Below are positions 9,290-16,950 of a stretch of DNA of 37,531 nt, piece by piece; within the stretch, counting starts at the first letter, position 1; each line of letters starts with the position of its first letter. Made by a program: the position numbers and the translations under genes. Origin of the DNA: Nitrospira sp. Its GTDB lineage: Bacteria; Nitrospirota; Nitrospiria; Nitrospirales; Nitrospiraceae. Under the pieces are notes generated by a model. The model did no database searches, was not told the origin of the DNA, and saw only the letters and a list, made by a program, of their open reading frames with translations. The DNA lies in assembly GCA_024331085.1 (NCBI GenBank), contig JANDJG010000016.1, positions 1 to 37,531 of the forward strand, given 5' to 3'.

Positions 9290-9496
9290 TCACCGAAGTC
9301 GGTTCATGATCAGCGCCACGCACCCGGCAAGCAACCCGCCGCCAAGCAGCGTGGTGCCGAAATACACAAAGATGTTCGTTTCACCGGCGCGCTGGGTTCC
9401 CTCCCACAAATCGCGGACCCCGCCCTGAACCATCAGCACGGAGAGGGTCAGCAGCGCCCCTATCATGAACCACCAAAGAAACGATCGAAGCGCCAT
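9290..9496 (-). CDS. Small inner-membrane protein with two helices, 68 residues
   Basis: Two hydrophobic segments (about 5-25 and 43-64) are linked by a polar loop containing RDLWEGTQRAGE, with a basic C-terminus. No family recognised. ATG 9496 is chosen; an in-frame TTG at 9535 would add 13 residues. It heads a compact minus-strand group with the zinc-ribbon protein and the carboxypeptidase, which hints at an envelope-related task, though this is only inferred from position. Confidence 0.6.
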   Translation of the reverse strand: MALRSFLWWFMIGALLTLSVLMVQGGVRDLWEGTQRAGETNIFVYFGTTLLGGGLLAGCVALIMNRLR

Positions 9497-9624
9497 CGTT
9501 GTGATTGCTCGCCATAAGGGTGGGCTCGCGGGCAACTGTATCGGAGGGTCTCGATGCTGTCAAGCAGAGACGTGTTTGCACGAAGCGACGTTCCGCCGCC
9601 GCTCGATGCCCACACGCTTGACGG

Positions 9625-10806
9625 TTATGACGGCCTCAAGCCGCGATGGAGAAAAATCGAGACGCTCCCGCTTCCGTTATCCGCGATGGCCAAACCGGGC
9701 TCTTCCGTTCCCGTGGTCGTCGCGCGAAATAATGTGACCGCAAACGGCCCGGCTTGCGTTCGATAATTCCGCGGAGGATAGTGGAACGTCCCGTCGCCTT
9801 TCCCAAAGAGAATGGACAGATCGCTTGATTGGAGGTTGACGACGGCCACGTCGACCAGATGGTCTCCGTTAAAATCCCGCGCCAATCCGCCATTAGGTCC
9901 GGCATTGGCTCCGGAGTCGCGCCCGGGACGAAACGTCGCGTTCCCGTTGCCCAGCAGCGTGGTGATGCTGTCTTTTTCTCCGTTGATCACCAAGAGGTCG
10001 CTCCGCCGGTCGTTGTTGAAATCAGCCAGAGTCACTCCCAACGGTCGCTTGCCGGCCGGGTAGTCTTTAGGGTCTCGAAACGACCCGTCGCCATTGCCGA
10101 GCCAAATCGAGACTCCTTTCGACATGTGGCCGCCGTTTGTGACGATGAGGTCGAGTTTTCCGTCGCCATCGAGGTCGGACAGTGTGACGGACGTAGGGGT
10201 ATCTCCATACTCATATTGGGCGCCCGGCGTAAACTCGCCGGTCCCGTCGCCGAGAAACACCTTGACCTTGTCATTGCGCAACGCGACGACTAGATCGAGA
10301 TGCTGATCGCCGTTCAAGTCATCGCTCGCAAGAGACACGGGTGCGCGATAGACCGGATAACGGGGACCTTCCGTAAACTTGCCGTTTCCGTGACCAAACA
10401 GAACTTCAATTTCATCTCCCCCCGAACACGCAAGGGCCACGTCCTCATGGAGGTCGTGATTGAAATCGCCCAAGACAAGCGAGCGCGGTTCCTGGCAAAC
10501 GTGAAGCTGGATCTGATCCTGAAAGGTTCCGTCGCCGTTCCCCAACAAGATGGACAGCGTGTTACTCGCAATATTGGTGGTCATAAGGTCGGTGTAGGAA
10601 TCATGGTTGAAATCGGCCGCGACGACGGTCGTGGGATTCTTCCCGACTTTGTAGCTGGCGAAATAGTAAAAAAGGTCGGGAGGATTGTATTGCTCCGTTT
10701 TGGGGCAACCGATCGAAGCCCCCAGCCCGAGACCGATTAGGGCGACCACGAAATACCGTTTGACGGACGGCGCCTTCTTACAGTTCATGTTGTTTCCGTC
10801 GTTCAT
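9625..10806 (-). CDS. FG-GAP/VCBS repeat protein, probable lipoprotein and seven-blade beta-propeller
   Basis: 393 residues. The N-terminal signal (about 17-33) ends in ASIGC, a plausible but not ideal lipobox with Cys at about 34. The rest is a tandem array with a period of about 50 residues. Calcium-binding-like loops recur as DFNHDSYTDL, DFNHDLHEDV, DLNGDQHLDL, DLDGDGKLDL, DFNNDRRSDL and DFNGDHLVDV, each followed by SILLGNGDGTF-like strands. A seventh, degenerate unit closes the ring at the C-terminus. This matches the integrin-alpha-like FG-GAP fold used in surface and adhesion proteins. Exported, probably outer membrane or cell surface. ATG 10806 is used; ATG 10788 is possible. Confidence 0.85.
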   Translation of the reverse strand: MNDGNNMNCKKAPSVKRYFVVALIGLGLGASIGCPKTEQYNPPDLFYYFASYKVGKNPTTVVAADFNHDSYTDLMTTNIASNTLSILLGNGDGTFQDQIQLHVCQEPRSLVLGDFNHDLHEDVALACSGGDEIEVLFGHGNGKFTEGPRYPVYRAPVSLASDDLNGDQHLDLVVALRNDKVKVFLGDGTGEFTPGAQYEYGDTPTSVTLSDLDGDGKLDLIVTNGGHMSKGVSIWLGNGDGSFRDPKDYPAGKRPLGVTLADFNNDRRSDLLVINGEKDSITTLLGNGNATFRPGRDSGANAGPNGGLARDFNGDHLVDVAVVNLQSSDLSILFGKGDGTFHYPPRNYRTQAGPFAVTLFRATTTGTEEPGLAIADNGSGSVSIFLHRGLRPS

Positions 10807-10940
10807 GAATTCCGCATCGCCTAAAGCTCGGCCGGCTGATCGGCTCTCAACGAGTTCCGTGCGCTCCCTTGCCTAACAAAGCAGGGGAGGTCATCGCCGA
10901 GTATACGAAAGGGGTCATCCCCCTGACAATGTGATGACCT

Positions 10941-10970
10941 TTGAATTTCAGATCGAGATTACGCTAGAAT
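10941..10970 (+). promoter_or_regulatory. candidate promoter for the 106-residue hypothetical
   Basis: TTGAAT (10941-10946), an 18-base spacer and TAGAAT (10965-10970, five of six consensus positions). Transcription would start near 10977, about 20 bases before the GGAGGAGG ribosome binding site. Confidence 0.42.
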
Positions 10971-10998
10971 CAGCTCCCTTTCTTGGAGGAGGAATGCA

Positions 10999-11319
10999 AT
11001 GGGTGACACCGTGAAAATCGACATTACCATGTATGGAATCGCAGAGGTGCTGCGTTGGTGCCACGATCGGAACAAGGGACGCATCGGAGGTGTCGACTCG
11101 GCGGGATTTCAAAAGATGAAGGCGTTGTTGGCCGAAAAACCCTCATCCGGGGATTACTTCACGCTGGATCAATTTTGGAAGAAAAAGGTCACGTTGGAAT
11201 TGACCGAAGAAGAAGTGGCGACCATCGATCGCTGTCTCTACGATATTCCAAACTTTGAAAACGAACCGCTGCCCCAAATCCGCCACAAGTTCTGGCCCAA
11301 ACCCACCACGGCTTCCTGA
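10999..11319 (+). CDS. Hypothetical protein, 106 residues
   Basis: No family recognised. A soluble protein with no signal peptide or membrane helix. It has a single tryptophan-rich amphipathic segment (LRWCHDRNKGR) and an acidic helix (LTEEEVATIDRCLYDIP), and ends KFWPKP. The start is set by GGAGGAGG just upstream. A nearer ATG at 10994 in another frame stops after six codons, so 10999 is the real start. It stands alone between two minus-strand genes and has its own candidate promoter. Confidence 0.72.
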   Translation: MGDTVKIDITMYGIAEVLRWCHDRNKGRIGGVDSAGFQKMKALLAEKPSSGDYFTLDQFWKKKVTLELTEEEVATIDRCLYDIPNFENEPLPQIRHKFWPKPTTAS

Positions 11320-11481
11320 TTAGCGGCGTAGTCCGCCTCGAATTCCGCTCTCGGATCTTACCCCTCATCGTGGAGGCAGTGCCAAATTTTACCCGGCGCG
11401 AGAGGTCTGCCGAAGTCCATTGAGTTGGGTTGTGTGTTGAAATCGAACGGGCACAAGCGAGGTCCGCCGAGCCTGCTCGAC

Positions 11482-12480
11482 TTACGGCAGCGATCCTTCT
11501 CCCTTCAGATACTTCCGGAAACGATCCATGAGTTCGGCGCCCAACGTGTCTCCTTCCGGTTTCTTGGTCGAAGGGTCGGCAAAGTGGTTGCGAATCTCCT
11601 GGAGTCGCTTCTGCGCCTGATCGTTCCCTTGAAGGCGCTTCGTCCGCTGGAGCGCCGTTTCAAACGCGTCAAACGTCAGCTCGCGATACCCGAACGAGCG
11701 AATGCGTTTGACCGCTTTCATCATCGCTTGATTTCTAAATAGGGTCAGATGGGCGGAATCAATCTCCGGCAATCCCAACTTCCTTGCCCTCCGCTCCGCC
11801 GCCTTTCGAATCCCGCTGCGCACGAAGTCGGGAGACGACTGGAGTCGCTTCCATGCCTCGTCGGTCCATGCGACTCGGTGAAGCGGAGACTCCCACAGGT
11901 CGCGCAGGGTCGTTTCATCGATTCGATTCGCCCCTCTCTGCCTGGCCAAATCCTCCGCGTCGCGCTTGAGCATGTCGGAAACGAACTCGACCGCGATGGG
12001 AGGCGTCTCGCTCAGTTTCTCATGGAGCATCGCCACGGCTCCATCGGTCCACTCCATCGTCGTCTCTTCGCCTTCCGGCGGGTCTCCGAGTGATTCAACC
12101 TTGTCGTACAACTCGACATTGACTTCCAGGTGGCCCCGTTCTTTCGCGATCTCTTCGGTGATTTGTTCGATCATCGGACGCATGAACTCCGGCACGCTCG
12201 CCAGTCGTTCACGGGCGGCGGCGGTCCATGGAAGGCGCCCTCCTGCGCTCGCTTCGTCCGCCGATGGACTTCCCGCCCGTTCGCCTGCGCCGCCCATCAT
12301 TTGGCTTTTGAATCGGTCGAGGATCTCTCCCGTGATCTCGGCGTACCCCAACTCACGCGCTTTTTTTTCGGCTAAGCGGCGGACCATGCCGCGGAGAAAG
12401 ACCGGCGCCCGCTCCAATCGCTGAAGCGCATCGGTGGTCCAGGACACTTCGGTTGCGGCTTGCTCCCGTAAATTCGACAT
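11482..12480 (-). CDS. PCP_red-type repeat protein with four domain copies
   Basis: 332 residues. Four copies of a roughly 45-residue helical unit resemble the C-terminal domain of light-independent protochlorophyllide reductase subunit B (PF08369-like): 14-58, 85-128, 144-196 and 205-250. Each begins W[ST]xxA and continues with RLxxxPxFxR and an ARxxG segment; a half-unit follows at about 253-283. There are no nitrogenase-like domains and no cysteines, so it is not itself a reductase. It is the last gene of the aro-cmk-rpsA-ihfB block, 26 bases after ihfB. ATG 12480 is preferred over an upstream TTG at 12492. Domain likeness is judged by eye; function unknown. Confidence 0.8.
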   Translation of the reverse strand: MSNLREQAATEVSWTTDALQRLERAPVFLRGMVRRLAEKKARELGYAEITGEILDRFKSQMMGGAGERAGSPSADEASAGGRLPWTAAARERLASVPEFMRPMIEQITEEIAKERGHLEVNVELYDKVESLGDPPEGEETTMEWTDGAVAMLHEKLSETPPIAVEFVSDMLKRDAEDLARQRGANRIDETTLRDLWESPLHRVAWTDEAWKRLQSSPDFVRSGIRKAAERRARKLGLPEIDSAHLTLFRNQAMMKAVKRIRSFGYRELTFDAFETALQRTKRLQGNDQAQKRLQEIRNHFADPSTKKPEGDTLGAELMDRFRKYLKGEGSLP

Positions 12481-12506
12481 CGTTTCGCCCAAACCTTCTT
12501 TGACGG

Positions 12507-12785
12507 TTACTTGTTCAAGAGTTCTTTCAACTCTTTTCCAGCTTTGAAAAACGGTACTCGTTTCGCCGGCACGGCCACCGTCTCGCCGGTCTTGGGATTG
12601 CGACCTTCTTTCATGCGCCTCGCCCGGAGTCTGAAACTGCCGAATCCTCGGATTTCCGTTTTATCGCCGTTCCTGAGCGAGTCCCTGACACAATCGAAAA
12701 TCGTGTTGACGACGACTTCGGCTTGCCGCTTCGTCAATGTAGGGACTTGTTCTGAAACCTGTTCGATGATTTGTGCCTTTGTCAT
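12507..12785 (-). CDS. ihfB: HU/IHF-family DNA-binding protein (IHF-beta-like)
   Basis: 92 residues, the full length of the family. A dimeric DNA-bending protein. The N-terminal helices start MTKAQIIEQV, the beta-arm core has the hallmark RGFGSF and GRNPKTGE, and the C-terminus (FKAGKELKELLN) resembles IHF-beta more than HU. Its position right after rpsA-sppA matches the rpsA-ihfB order of Proteobacteria. A strong GGGAGG lies just before ATG 12785. Whether it works as homodimer or with an alpha partner cannot be told; no partner is in the window. Confidence 0.88.
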   Translation of the reverse strand: MTKAQIIEQVSEQVPTLTKRQAEVVVNTIFDCVRDSLRNGDKTEIRGFGSFRLRARRMKEGRNPKTGETVAVPAKRVPFFKAGKELKELLNK

Positions 12786-12826
12786 GTCCCTCCCTCTTGA
12801 ATCATTGACGGCTCAATGCGCCGGCC

Positions 12827-13738
12827 TCAAAACACCATCAAATACTTCAAGCTGACGCCCGGATGAAAGTGAAGTGGCGGAACGAGCCCCGTCATCTTCG
12901 ATTCCAGCATCTGACGAAGGGAAAATCGCCGACGTGGTTCGACGACTTTGGGCGGCCCCTCAATCCCGACGACGTCCGCAGCCAACTGAATGGCGTCTTC
13001 CAGATCACCCAATTCGTCGACAAGCTTGGCGTCCTTCGCTTGGCGACCGGTAAAAATCCTTCCGTCCGCCAAAGCCTGCGCATCGGTCATTTCGATCGCT
13101 CGTCCCTCGGCCACCGCTTCAATGAACTGTTTGTGGACGTCGTCCATCACACTTTGCAGCAACCCCCGCTCTTCGTCGCTCATTTTACGAAGCGGCGAGC
13201 CGACATCCTTGTATTTGCCGCTCTTGATGACGACCCCCTCGACGCCGATTTTTTGCAATAACCCTTCGATATTGGCCGTTTCCATGATCACGCCGATGCT
13301 GCCGGTCAGCGTACCCGGATTGGCGACGATTCGATCGGTCGCCACGGCGATATAATACCCGCCCGACGCCGCGACGCTTCCCATGGAAGCAATGACCGCC
13401 TTATTGTTTTTCATCCGGACACGTTTGATCTCATCGTGAATTTCTTGCGAGGGAACCACTCCCCCCCCGGGACTGTCGATGCGCAAGACGATGGCTTTAA
13501 CGGCCGGATTCTCACTGAACCGTCTCAACTCGCCGACCGTCTCTTGGGAATCAAGGATAATTCCCTCGACCCGAATCAACGCAATCCGATCCCCCCCTGA
13601 CAAGTCAAGATCGGGAAACAAGATGTTGATAACGATCATGAACCCAAGACCGGCCGCGAGCGCCAACAACAGGGTGCGCAACGGCCGGCGCCTTCGAGGA
13701 CGATCGCTTTGCCCGGTCTCTTCTTCCATACACGCCAT
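12827..13738 (-). CDS. sppA: Signal peptide peptidase SppA, short form
   Basis: 303 residues, the single-domain form. An N-terminal basic stretch (12-21) and a membrane anchor (about 22-41) precede a periplasmic serine protease domain with Ser125 in SVAASGGYY and the general-base lysine in SGKYKDVGSP (about 177). It digests leftover signal peptides. It lies between rpsA (50 bases) and ihfB (41 bases), on the same strand. ATG 13738 is used; a second ATG three codons on is equally likely. This is a second SppA/ClpP-type protease in the window besides NfeD. Confidence 0.9.
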   Translation of the reverse strand: MACMEEETGQSDRPRRRRPLRTLLLALAAGLGFMIVINILFPDLDLSGGDRIALIRVEGIILDSQETVGELRRFSENPAVKAIVLRIDSPGGGVVPSQEIHDEIKRVRMKNNKAVIASMGSVAASGGYYIAVATDRIVANPGTLTGSIGVIMETANIEGLLQKIGVEGVVIKSGKYKDVGSPLRKMSDEERGLLQSVMDDVHKQFIEAVAEGRAIEMTDAQALADGRIFTGRQAKDAKLVDELGDLEDAIQLAADVVGIEGPPKVVEPRRRFSLRQMLESKMTGLVPPLHFHPGVSLKYLMVF

Positions 13739-13788
13739 CCATGAGCAACGGAACGATCCGCCGCTCGCCAGACCTCCAACGGCTCACC

Positions 13789-15498
13789 TCAGTCGCCGGT
13801 CTGGGACGATCTCCTGTTTTGCTTGGCCGCTCGCCCGAGACTTTGGTCCGGCGCACCTTGCGCCGAGTGATACTCATCGACCTCTTTGCGCTCGGAATCG
13901 AGCTGATAATCCCGAAGGCTCAAGGCGATTTTTCGCTCGTCCCGATCGACCTTGATGATCTTGGCCGTCACATTGTCCTGCACTTTAAACTTTTCTTCAA
14001 GTTTGGCATGCGGCTCGATTCCCGTCTCGCTGACGTGAATCAGTCCCTCGACCTCGCCGTCCAACTCGACAAAAATCCCGAAATCGGCGATTTTGCTCAC
14101 CTTGCCGACCACGGAATCCCCCACGTGGTAACGCGACGGAATCGCGTCTTCCCACGGATCACGGGTCAATTGCTTGTACCCCAGCGAGAGCCGCTCTTTT
14201 TCCTTGTCGATCCGCAACACAACGGCTTCCACTCGCTGACCCTTCTTAAAGAGTTCCGACGGATGCTTAATGTGTTTGGTCCAGGACATGTCGGAAATGT
14301 GAATCAAGCCGTCAATACCCTCATCCAGCCCGACGAAGGCGCCGAAATCGGTCAAGCTTTTGATTTTCCCTTCGATCCTGGTGCCGATGGGATACTTGGT
14401 CTCGATCATGTCCCATGGATTAGGGGCCGTCTGTTTCATGCCCAAGGAAATTTTCCTGCTCGCGGGATCGACGTTCAGCACCGCGGCTTCCACTTGATCC
14501 CCTACTCCCACCACCTTCGACGGATGTCGGACTTCATGGGTCCAAGACATTTCGGAGACATGCACCAAGCCCTCGACGCCTGGTTCGAGCTCGACAAACG
14601 CGCCATAATCGGTCAGGCTCACCACGCGACCTCGCACCCTGGCGCCCACGGGGTATTTGGCGACGACGTTGGTCCAGGGATCGGCGCTTTTTTGCTTCAA
14701 TCCCAACGAAATACGACCGGTTTCGCGATCGTACTTCAGCACGGTGACTTCCACCTTGTCACCCACCGTAAACATTTCCGACGGATGTCCGATGCGCCCC
14801 CACGACATATCGGTGATGTGAAGCAATCCGTCGATCCCGCCGAGATCGATGAACGACCCGTAATCGGTGATGTTCTTGACCGTCCCTTGGATGAGTTGCC
14901 CTTCCTTGAGATTAGCCAGCGTGACCTGCCGCTTTTTATCCCTGGTCTCCTCTAACAGCACGCGGCGGGAAACCACCACATTGCCGCGCCGATGGTTGAT
15001 CTTGATGATTTTTAATGGGAAGGTCTTGCCGACCAGCGCGTCCAGATCACGAACCGGATGAAGATCGATCTGAGAGCCGGGCAAGAACGCTTTGACGCCG
15101 ATATCGACCATCATGCCGCCCTTGATCCGGGAGATCACCTTGCCCTCGATGCTCTTCTCTTCTTTGTAGAGCCGTTCGAGTTCCTCCCAGATCTTCATCT
15201 TGTCGGCTTTTTCTTTGGATAGGACGAGATTCCCCTCCGCGTCCTCACATTCCTCGATGTACACTTGCAGCTTGTCTCCGACCTTCAGAGCGGAGAGTTC
15301 CTCCGGCGAAAACTGGTCGCTGGGAATCATGCCTTCCGATTTATAGCCGATGTCCACGACCACCTTGTCTTTGGTGAGCGCGACCACACGGCCCTCGGTG
15401 ATCGTCCCTTCTTCCAGATTGCGGAACGTTTCTTCATACAACGCGGCCAATGCGTCTCGATCCAACTTCGCCTCACTGTCTTTGGCTGCCATCCCCAT
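13789..15498 (-). CDS. rpsA: 30S ribosomal protein S1
   Basis: 569 residues with six S1 RNA-binding OB-fold domains, the full-length type. The domains begin near GTITEGRVVALTKDKVVVDIG, SIEGKVISRIKGG, GQLIQGTVKNITDYG, GARVRGRVVSLTDYG, GTRIEGKIKSLTDFG and GDSVVGKVSKIADFG. The first two bind the ribosome and lack the canonical aromatic RNA-binding residues; the last four carry the DYG/DFG-F type. ATG 15498 is six bases after AGGA; a second ATG two codons on is possible. It sits in the conserved cmk-rpsA-ihfB order. A very long antisense open frame over this gene is a composition effect. Confidence 0.96.
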   Translation of the reverse strand: MGMAAKDSEAKLDRDALAALYEETFRNLEEGTITEGRVVALTKDKVVVDIGYKSEGMIPSDQFSPEELSALKVGDKLQVYIEECEDAEGNLVLSKEKADKMKIWEELERLYKEEKSIEGKVISRIKGGMMVDIGVKAFLPGSQIDLHPVRDLDALVGKTFPLKIIKINHRRGNVVVSRRVLLEETRDKKRQVTLANLKEGQLIQGTVKNITDYGSFIDLGGIDGLLHITDMSWGRIGHPSEMFTVGDKVEVTVLKYDRETGRISLGLKQKSADPWTNVVAKYPVGARVRGRVVSLTDYGAFVELEPGVEGLVHVSEMSWTHEVRHPSKVVGVGDQVEAAVLNVDPASRKISLGMKQTAPNPWDMIETKYPIGTRIEGKIKSLTDFGAFVGLDEGIDGLIHISDMSWTKHIKHPSELFKKGQRVEAVVLRIDKEKERLSLGYKQLTRDPWEDAIPSRYHVGDSVVGKVSKIADFGIFVELDGEVEGLIHVSETGIEPHAKLEEKFKVQDNVTAKIIKVDRDERKIALSLRDYQLDSERKEVDEYHSAQGAPDQSLGRAAKQNRRSSQTGD

Positions 15499-15552
15499 GT
15501 GATGTCCTACTCTTCCGACCTCTGTCGGGTGCTGATGGTGAATGCACCGGGC

Positions 15553-16248
15553 TCACTCAGCGTTGCGAGCCCCGGCGATCGGCGATTCCGACGCATCACT
15601 TCCCAGACCGTCCTTCCCAAGAGGAGAAGGAACCTCGCCCAAGGCGGCGATACGTTCGATCACGGTCCGACTGACCTCTTCATAAAACCGTTTACTCTCC
15701 ACTCCTTTTTCTTTTCTCCCGTCCGTCTCGAATCGAAGAGGGGCTCCGAATCGGACCGTCACCGGCCGTCTTCGTGGCCACCGGGCTCCGGTGGGCAACG
15801 CTTCGAACGTTCCCTTCAGATAAGCCGGAACGACCGGGCATCCGGTCTTCGAAACAATGACGCCGATCCCCGCTTTCGGGGGCCTCAGACGACCATCCCG
15901 GCTCCGGCCGCCTTCGGGGAAAATGACCACCACTTTCCCTGCCCGAATCAAATCGATCGCCTTGCCGAACGCCTCCCGATCAAGCCGCCCCATCCGCACG
16001 GGAATCCAGCCCAACGACCGGAGCACGGCATTCAAGACCGGAACAGGGAACAGGTCGCTGCGTCCGAGATACCACGCTCTGCGCTTCATCCCGCACCCGA
16101 GCAGCGGAATGTCGAGATAACTGGCGTGATTCGCGGCCACCAGCAGGCCTCCGCTCGACGGAATCGATCCCTCGACCCGATAGCGGAACCAGACCAGGCC
16201 GATCGCCCTGACCAGCACCCACAAAAGGCCGTACACAATAGCGGTCAC
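15553..16248 (-). CDS. plsC: 1-acyl-sn-glycerol-3-phosphate acyltransferase PlsC
   Basis: Acylates lysophosphatidic acid at the inner membrane in phospholipid synthesis. 231 residues. An N-terminal hydrophobic helix (about 3-22) is followed by the catalytic NHASYLD (HX4D) motif near 44-50, FPEGGRSRDG near 112-121 and the substrate-binding VPAYLKGT. The GTG start overlaps the cmk stop as GTGA, a sign of translational coupling; an open frame runs further upstream inside cmk but is out of place. A basic, low-complexity C-terminal tail follows the acyltransferase domain. Confidence 0.92.
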   Translation of the reverse strand: MTAIVYGLLWVLVRAIGLVWFRYRVEGSIPSSGGLLVAANHASYLDIPLLGCGMKRRAWYLGRSDLFPVPVLNAVLRSLGWIPVRMGRLDREAFGKAIDLIRAGKVVVIFPEGGRSRDGRLRPPKAGIGVIVSKTGCPVVPAYLKGTFEALPTGARWPRRRPVTVRFGAPLRFETDGRKEKGVESKRFYEEVSRTVIERIAALGEVPSPLGKDGLGSDASESPIAGARNAE

Positions 16249-16904
16249 AGCGCGGCCGACACCGCCGCCATCATCCGCTCCACCACTTGCTCGATACTGA
16301 GGTCGGAGGTATCGATCGCCCGGGCATCGGCGGCCGGAACCAGCGGCGCGATCGAGCGGGTGCGGTCTTGCATGTCTCGCCCGGATAAATCCTGATACGT
16401 CGTTTCCATCGCTCCCGCGTGACCGGCGGCGACCAGTTCCCGGTGGCGGCGCTCGGCCCGCACCTTCGCATCCGCATCCAGAAAAAACTTGAGCGGGGCG
16501 GAAGGAAAGATTCTCGTCCCGATATCGCGTCCCTCCACGACCACGGAACCACGCTCGCCGATTCGGCGTTGAACGGGGAGCAACCACTCTCGGACGGCCG
16601 GGATGGCGGATATCGAAGAAGCCGCAGCCGAGACGTCAGGCGTGCGAAGCTCGCCGGTCACGTCACACCCGTCGAGCAACACCCGCATCGTGCCGTCGTG
16701 AAATCGGATATCAAGGGACGTCACAGGCAAAAGCTCCTTGACCCGCTCATGGTCCATCGGCGAGATCCCCGCCTTCAGCACTTTCCAGGCGACGGCCCGA
16801 TAGAGAGCTCCCGTGTCGAGATACAGAAACCCTAACTTGGCCGCCAACAGCTTCGCCACGGTGCTTTTGCCGACTCCGGCCGGCCCGTCGATGGCAATGA
16901 TCAC
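16245..16904 (-). CDS. cmk: Cytidylate kinase
   Basis: Phosphorylates CMP and dCMP with ATP, recycling CMP from phospholipid and RNA turnover. 219 residues. P-loop DGPAGVGKST near the start, LDTGALYRA at about 28-36, and the kinase regions SVVVEGRDIGTRIFP and the lid segment with RRHREL. GTG 16904 is chosen because GAGG lies upstream and the protein then starts exactly at the family core (MIIAIDGP); a TTG at 16940 would add 12 non-family residues. It lies after aroA and overlaps plsC by four bases. Confidence 0.93.
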   Translation of the reverse strand: MIIAIDGPAGVGKSTVAKLLAAKLGFLYLDTGALYRAVAWKVLKAGISPMDHERVKELLPVTSLDIRFHDGTMRVLLDGCDVTGELRTPDVSAAASSISAIPAVREWLLPVQRRIGERGSVVVEGRDIGTRIFPSAPLKFFLDADAKVRAERRHRELVAAGHAGAMETTYQDLSGRDMQDRTRSIAPLVPAADARAIDTSDLSIEQVVERMMAAVSAAL

Positions 16905-16950
16905 GCCCGCCTCATCCTTCCGTCCGCGACCGCCCGACAAGCCGCCGTCA

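Noticed and set aside
11400..11420. Shared stretch GGTCTGCCGAAGTC also found near 24175
   Set aside because: Only a 14-base match in two unrelated places, one inside ruvA; too short and too few copies to call a repeat family.
13741..14955. Long open frame antisense to rpsA (about 400 codons)
   Set aside because: It lies wholly opposite a six-domain S1 gene, has a composition-driven His/Asp/Arg-rich translation with no fold or ribosome binding site, and mirrors GC-rich codon bias.
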